Shown here piece by piece: positions 58,401 through 64,000 of a stretch of DNA of 64,000 nt. The translations under genes and the position numbers were made by a program. The number at the start of each line of letters is the position of its first letter. Position 1 is the first letter of the stretch. Origin of the DNA: Whitmania pigra (Eukaryota; Annelida; Clitellata; Hirudinida; Haemopidae); assembly GCA_021613335.1 (NCBI GenBank), contig JAJTWR010000245.1, forward strand, positions 1 to 64,000, written 5' to 3'. A model generated the notes under the pieces. The model worked only from the letters and a program-made list of their open reading frames with translations. It did not search any database and was not told the origin of the DNA.

Positions 58401-61360
58401 GGGAGGGAGAAACCAAAGTAAACTTTTTAAAAAGATCTGAATGCTTGGTTAAACAGTTTGACGGAATTCCCACAGAGACAGACCTAAAGGTTATTGTTTT
58501 TTTCTATTAAATTGTTTTACCATTTTTAATCAATTCCAGGTGAATGGAATTACTTCATTAGCCGAAAACATAGCTGATGCTGGTGGTTTGCGTATTGCCT
58601 ACATGGTACGATTTCATTTTGAACGATATTTTCCATAATCTTTAGTAAAGTTATTTTAAATCTGTTAGAATATGGTGATAGTCATTAAAAATTTTGTAAA
58701 CTTAAAATTGTTATTAAAAATAAATTTTCGACTTGAAATAGTGTAAAATTATTTCTGATGAAAAGCTACTAAATAAGTATGCATTTCTTTACACTGCTTC
58801 TGCTAATGTTTAAAATATGTTGACCACCCATATTCAACTAAATTATTTAGATTTAGTTCTATAATAAATAATGTCGTTAAGTTTTAACTCGGACATGGCA
58901 ATTTACTATTACACTTAATAATTTTATTTAATAAATAATGATTGATTTCTGTTCAAGGCTTACAAAAGATGGTTGAACAAATATGGAGAAGAAAAACAGC
59001 TTCCTGGTTTTCCTTATACTTCTGAGCAGATGTTTTTTGTTGGCTATGGCTTGGTATTTACTTCATTAAAACTTAATTGAATAATAAATAATAATAATGT
59101 CTTTATTTAATAAAAAAAAATTAATTCGCAGAAATTCTGCAGAAGACAAACTAGCCCAGAATATAGACCGAACGGAACTCATGCGCCAAACAGAATCAGG
59201 TATTTTAAATTACACATACATTTTGACTTTTTGTTGAATAAATTAATTTTTGCTTTGTAAATCGATAAACATTTTGTCCAATATTAAATAAATATATTGT
59301 GTAGTTTAAAAAGATAAGTCACCCTAACACAAAATGTTTAAGATCATGTATTATTAGTACATGAAAGCAGTAGGTTATCTAACCGACATGTTAATTCTTT
59401 ATTCAATTCACTCATTCGATTATATAATTTCAATAAAAACAATGCATATAAATTTTTAAACTTCCTTCAAATGCTTGAAAAATATTTATTCGTTGAACTG
59501 TGTCAAAAATAAGTATTCTATTCAAATATTGAAATATCGCAAATCAATTTTAGTAAACACAATTTCAAGCTGATGTCGTATTGCATTGATAAATGGTTGA
59601 ATTAATAAATTGTTTCAAATTACTAAAACAGGGCTAACATGTCTCTGAAGAACTATAAAACTTTTTCTAAAGTTTTTAAGTGCAAGGCCAATTCAGAAAT
59701 GAATATCTCCAAGCGTTGTAGAGTTTGGTAACCAAGAAATCTTGAAAAAACCCATTAATATTAATTAAATGTTATTTAACATACATAAAATTGCATTCAC
59801 TGACTGAAAAATAAATGTATGTGACTTCAATGACAAGCATTTTATGGATCAACAAATGGGATTTCAACAGAATTTAAATTATAAACAAGTTGAAGAGGCT
59901 ATGTTAAAAAAAATTAAGACTCTTTTAAAAAATGTCTATTACTATTAATAATATTAATAATAAAATATATTTAATATTAAACCAATAAAATGTAATATAA
60001 TTTTCTTTCAAAATGCTTTTCAATTCTCGATTTAGTACTAAATAATCAATGTAATGTGTTTAACAAGTCAATCATGTTAGCAATAATTTTAATATGTTTT
60101 TGGAATTCTTTCATTCAGTTAAATAAGCCGGAGTGTTGTTTGCTAGGTATAACTTGCCAAGTTTTTCTTATTCCCAAGTCACTGTAGCTATTTTAAAACA
60201 AATAAAAAGAAAAAAGGGTTAAAAAGTAGAATCTGAAAATTATAGATTATAATAATTATAGTAATTTTCTAGAGTTTTCTACACTTACAAAACAATGTTT
60301 TGTAAATTTTGTTAAATTATACAATCTAAAATATTTTTCTAGAACTCATTTAGATAAAGAGTAAGCGAGATTAAAAAATTGAAATAATCAAAATGCAACT
60401 CACTGCATATGTTAATGACACAGTAATAGTACTCCTTGCACCAGTGAAACTTTTAAATCAGAATAAATTTGAATAATTTTAAATTTCAATAATATGAATT
60501 TCAATAATAAAATGCGAAATTTATAAATGTTTTACCCAATTGCAGGGGCCATCAGTACGTATCACTAATGCAGGCATAACTTCAGAAACTGCTTAAACGA
60601 AATGTAACTTTTAAACTTTTTACAAAATGGACTTTAAATGAATAAAGTTACAACACTACAGTTTAGTTGAAATCTAACAAATTTATGAATTATTATAATT
60701 AATATTATATAATAATATAAAATATATATTCTAAAAATACATAACACGGAGAACCAATAACCAACCTATGACGAGCATCAGGATTGCAAGCAGGAAAACA
60801 CAGGCAGTCTTCATCTTTGGAGATGTTTGAGCATCAGTGATGAAAGGTCCTTATATTCAATTGGCAAACAATGGGCAGTTCACAACTAATAAATTGAAAT
60901 TAAATAACACATTTGTTGACGAATGTAACAAGCAGATGCAGTTCTCTGTTCGTTGTTGTCTTCTCTGACATTAAAAATTGTCAACATTAATAATGACGAT
61001 GTAGATGAAATATATTCAATTACCACGCAAAGGGTAGTTTATAAATAATAAATTGAAATTAAATAAAACGTAAATAATTTCGTTAGTTGGCGAATATAAA
61101 TTGACGTCTTCTCTGACATTAAAAATTGACAACATTAATAACGATCGATTTTTCGCCATGCCTCAAAAAAAAGATAAATGAAGAGACCTCGAAATCCTTT
61201 AATTTAAATGAAGACGTTATTTTTAAGATTGATATTTTAAGTGTTAAACAAGTGCAAACTATTTTATTAGCTAGTTATCATTTTTTTTGATTTGTTAGGC
61301 CCTCCAGCTGCTGGTCCTATCTACTCCGATGTGTTGAATCAGTATTGCCAAGATTGTTGA
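52458..61360 (+). CDS. Neprilysin-like M13 zinc metallopeptidase, at least 21 exons, probably partly decayed
   Basis: Exons: 52458-52526, 52596-52634, 52790-52945, 53084-53167, 53238-53419, 53500-53676, 54326-54400, 54699-54835, 54909-55002, 55692-55826, 56107-56208, 56272-56349, 56596-56690, 57976-58034, 58098-58153 or 58171, 58228-58295, 58362-58489, 58540-58605, 58958-59053, 59132-59199, 61299-61360. Landmarks in order: MDLKVDPCKDFYQFTCGN, KKFGGWPLVEGDKW, RTIVNYLVW, MPVTVINALHNEYLNEI, the zinc site HEITH (58,265-58,279), the third ligand ENIAD (58,564-58,578) and the substrate-pocket motif THAPNRIR. M13 enzymes are ectopeptidases that cleave small peptides. Phases agree at every join up to exon 15. 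Problems: a GC donor after exon 3 of this list, no GT after 56,208, a one-base phase clash just before HEITH, a clash at the last exon, and no C-terminal Cys-x-x-Trp. The 5' exon is unknown; one may end at 52,320. No membrane anchor was seen. Confidence 0.85.
52985..53095 (+). repeat. Short tandem duplication over an intron-exon boundary of the M13 gene
   Basis: AACAATAAGTTGCA...TTATTGATATTAGGTATTTTGGA occurs twice about 60 bases apart. It duplicates the splice acceptor and the first bases of the exon at 53,084. Only the second copy leads into open coding sequence. Confidence 0.75.
53680..54325. other. Intron of the M13 gene
   Basis: AT-rich, with ATAATATTATATTG repeats. No nested feature. 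Confidence 0.5.
56745..57840. mobile_element. GC-richer inserted segment in an M13 intron, probably a fossil retroelement
   Basis: This stretch within the intron 56,691-57,975 has clearly higher GC than its surroundings and holds several overlapping broken frames. One plus-strand frame (about 57,472-57,663) ends VWDLADDTKCRLCAYAF, which resembles the CxxC region of some retrotransposon polymerases (pattern 'KCTLC...HxLxxC'), but the His and later Cys are not in frame. The family is not firmly recognised. Confidence 0.45.
60404..60814 (-). CDS. Gene O: divergent peptide gene nested in the last M13 intron (3' end uncertain)
   Basis: Minus-strand exons at 60814-60766, 60588-60536 and 60449-60404. 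The signal start MKTACVFLLAILMLV is two codons shorter than usual because the Ala-Cys pair is lost. Exon 2 is longer (53 bases) and ends PCNW before the donor, as in gene I. Exon 3 starts after a weak TTTAAAAG acceptor and completes C-x5-C-x5-C-x4-C. Phases 1, 0 and 1 hold. No exon 4 with Gly-Lys-stop is evident; candidates near 60,175-60,200 give only a few residues. The TATA-like box is poorly preserved. It may be functional or just decaying. Confidence 0.55.
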
Positions 61361-61361
61361 A

Positions 61362-62698
61362 AAAGTATGACACATATTGGTGTAACTATTTTTCTATTTT
61401 GAGTTCCTTGGAGACCATTATGATATGTTGGCTGTTTTACTCGCCACTAGCCATGTTCATTACTGCTCGGTGGTGTGTAATTTGTGTTTAGTAATTTATA
61501 TTTGAATAAATAAAACTGGAAAATCCATACGAGTTGCTTGCATGTTTTTAATGAGACAACCACAGCAAAATAAGCTCCACCCATCGGCTGCTGACAAATG
61601 TAAATCGTGATACAAGTTAATAAATTATCGGGATGCTCTCGGTCTCTGGCAATTTTTGATTTTAAATGTATTTATCATTTTAAGTTTTAAATCATAACCG
61701 AATTAACATTTCATCATCTGCGGTTGAATGTTATAGCTTTATGATGGCAGTTCATTCGATCCTGCTGTGTTACTTTAGACTGAGAATCTTATAATTGATG
61801 ACTGGATTACAACATCTGATTACACGTTGTTGAAGGCTGAAATAAATTCTCAAATTGTTGCCAGAAACTATTGCTGAATAAATGATAAAATTGCACTGAC
61901 TGACCAATTCAAATATATAAAAACAGAAAATGTATGACATTTTACAGATCAACAAATGAAGCGCATTTACAACCTGCAGTTCAAAAAATCGAATCGCCCA
62001 ATCAGAAGACAAATGAATATTTTATTGGTTAAGGTTACATTTATTAATTGTTTAATTTAACAATAGGTAACAACAGGTAGCAACCTAACAAAAAACAAAA
62101 TAATTTAATTATTAATTATTTAAGAATTAATAATAAAAACAAAATGAAAATAACATGTATACAAAATCATTTTTTTTAAATTTAAATTTTCAAACATGTA
62201 CAATAAAATCATAAGTTTTATTGTTATTTATTATTATTATTTATTTATTATATTTATTAATTTATTATTTATAATATATTATATATATAATAAATAATGT
62301 AGGGCAAGCGTCGAGGATGCTTATACCACTTACAATCCATCCATTTACATGTTTACAATTTTTATAGCGCCGTCATAAAAAGGCGAATTACAGAGGCGCA
62401 ATCTGGATTGAGAATACGACACGTAGCTGTCGTAACTGTTGATTTTATCGACGATCTCAGGAACACAGCCAACAAGATAAGTTCTATTCAGAGTTGGAAA
62501 ATTAATGGCGAAGTAAAATCTTTTGTTTTTTGTTCTATTTTAAATAAATGTAATTTAAATAATTTTTTCTAAATAATTTATTTGAATATTGCAGAGTAAC
62601 AATAAAGTAATAATCAGAATTTATAATTATCCTCTGTCAAACTGAGACCTTGTTAAAGATAAATAAGGGCTGAACCTCCATTTATAATTTCAAGCTTT
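61362..62698. other. Intergenic DNA with a LINE-tail relic and an ATT-rich tract
   Basis: 62,220-62,295 is ATT/TTTA-rich and could be the counterpart of the ATT tract downstream of other units (gene P stop at 62,699). 62,350-62,420 (TTTATAGCGCCGTC...CAGAGGCGCAATCTGG) resembles the LINE 3' UTR seen at 43,200. An 80-codon minus frame at 61,770-62,012 has no recognised motif. Confidence 0.45.
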
Positions 62699-63163
62699 TC
62701 ATTTTCCAAAAACTGTTAGAAGCAAAATTTTTCATTCAAAATTTATTCAGGTGCAGTAACTGATGTTATATTATTTATAATAAAAGCCATAAACTGTAAT
62801 GTTAAATAATATAAACTAATATTTAAAAACAAAAACAAAAAAATTAATCTAATCACTAACGGCAAACGCTAAAAATCCAATCGCAGATATAAAACATCCC
62901 GCAATTAGAATGCTGAAGAAAGGGATAGACAAATACGTTCAGCAAAAAATAGTTTATGTCAGTTAGAATAAAATTAATAAATGTTGCCTTACTCTTGTGC
63001 AAGCACTAAATAAACCACCTTCTCCGGTGGACACGATTTCTGTAAATTGCCGCAACTTTGAAGTTATGAAGCAGTGCATTCGAAATGTTTAACTAACAAC
63101 CAACCAACCAGTGTAGCAGGCAAGCATGAGGATTGCAAGCAGGAAAACACAAACAGTCTTCAT
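62699..63163 (-). CDS. Gene P: secreted four-cysteine amidated peptide precursor
   Basis: Minus-strand exons at 63163-63109, 63039-62993, 62912-62861 and 62712-62699. Standard signal start, ended by EIVST. Framework C-x5-C-x5-C-x6-C with a hydrophobic, aromatic-rich mature part. The tail is very short, CLFGK-stop, so Cys-Leu-Phe-amide is predicted. The upstream region joins the leader through AGCTCAG, as in E and G. All splice sites are canonical (donors GTTGG, GTAAGG, GTTAGT). Confidence 0.76.
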
Positions 63164-63659
63164 CTTTGGAGATGTCTGAGCTTTTTTTCAATGATTTTGA
63201 AGCTTTTAAACGCATAAGTTGATGTTTTACGGTTGTTTTTTTTACGTGTTCACGTTTTGAACTCGTCAATTTGTTTTTAAACCATAATTTTATTGATTTC
63301 AACGTGGCGCCTGTTGAGAACACTTTGGGTGCTCCATTGATTTTTCGTGTTTATAAAAATTCCAATAAATTTATCGCCTTTGACGTGATTTCATTCTTAA
63401 TTTTATTTTCAAACGAATAAACTTCAAGTTTTATAAATATTATACATTAAAACAAATGTTAAATATAGGATATTCAATATAAATTAGTAAATATATTAAC
63501 ACTTGATGATTTATTATAAAAACAACCTTTAAGAAATGAGACACATAATCTTCAAGCCTGACCTCTGCTGAACCTTTTAGGAATTCAAACTTTACATTTT
63601 CCAAAAGTTGAAATAAAATGTCCCATTTAAAAAATTGCTTTTTGGAAATAAATGATGTT

Positions 63660-63661
<2 letters not shown>

Positions 63662-63696
<35 letters not shown>

Positions 63697-63702
63697 TATG
63701 AG
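63662..63702 (+). repeat. (AT)n microsatellite
   Basis: About 15 TA units followed by CATATATATG. The only long dinucleotide repeat noticed in the window. Confidence 0.95.
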
Positions 63703-64000
63703 GATATTAGATTAATTTCTGCAGCCATAATATTAGTAAAACAGCCTCCGACGCTATGCACGAATCAAATCTTCCAAAATTTACTGCTGCCATAGCTTCG
63801 CAAATTTTTTCGTGCAAAACACAATGAAATTAACAGCCAGCATTCATTTATGATATTTTTACAGTTTTATTACCATTTAAAAAAATCATTAAACCCAGTT
63901 TGCGTTGTTCCTAAAACATGATTGTCCTGAAGAATATCCTCATTGTCATCGAAATTTTCATCTGACAAAAATTCTGAAATTTCATCAATGTCATTCAATG
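63703..64000. other. End of window, no feature
   Basis: AT-rich. A faint GCCTCCGACGCTATGCA word resembles the LINE 3' UTR (CCTCTGACGCTATGCA at 38.6 kb). The final bases (TCATCATTG-type) are Asp-rich on the minus strand but end at the window edge. Confidence 0.35.

Overview
The window is AT-rich animal DNA, from an invertebrate that cannot be named more closely. The evidence is spliced genes with GT-AG introns, 5'-truncated LINE fragments of the CR1/L2 kind, a Helitron helicase fossil, a tRNA-like SINE head, a hAT-like end, and long ATT/AAT microsatellites. No bacterial operons, ribosome binding sites, rRNA, CRISPR array or functional tRNA were seen.

The main content is a cluster of small secreted-peptide genes that share one architecture. 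Exon 1 carries a nearly invariant leader (CTCAGACATCTCCAAAG) and the start of a signal peptide (MKTVCVFLLAILMLAC). Exon 2 ends the signal peptide (usually EIxFA) and gives Cys 1. Exon 3 gives Cys 2-4. A tiny exon 4 gives a tail that usually ends Gly-Lys-stop or Gly-stop, a C-terminal amidation signal. Intron phases are 1, 0, 1 throughout. The usual cysteine framework is C-x5-C-x5-C-x6-C, with spacing variants. I count 14 gene models that read through all four cysteines (A, B, C, D, E2, the copies B', C' and D', then F, G, I, J, K, N, P and the partial O; the copies are counted once), three broken genes (E, L, M) and several exon relics. The signal is conserved and the mature part varies, as in venom-peptide, antimicrobial and some neuropeptide families. 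I cannot say which applies here.

Layout. 0-2.4 kb: LINE 3' end and gene A. 2.4-12.1 kb: a block with genes B, C and D, inverted repeats and LINE pieces. 12.1-17.4 kb: a smaller duplicated segment with E (nonsense) and E2 (intact), separated by an AAT array and a Helitron fossil. 17.5-27.3 kb: a near-identical second copy of the 2.4-12.1 block. 29-32.4 kb: a 670-bp ATT array and an inverted pair of genes, F and G, predicted to make the same peptide. 32.4-33 kb: a LINE ORF1 fragment. 34.5-49.3 kb: diverged duplicates (I, J, K, L, M, N), where L is cut by a LINE and M lacks exon 3. 52.4-61.4 kb: a neprilysin-like M13 zinc metallopeptidase of at least 21 exons, with peptide gene O nested in its last intron on the other strand. 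62.7-63.2 kb: gene P.

The cluster appears to have grown by tandem and inverted duplication. Each unit carries the same ATT microsatellite a few hundred bases past the stop codon, expanded in some copies and short in others. A peptidase of the peptide-cleaving M13 family beside the peptide genes is suggestive, but a functional link is only inference. All splice models were read by eye.
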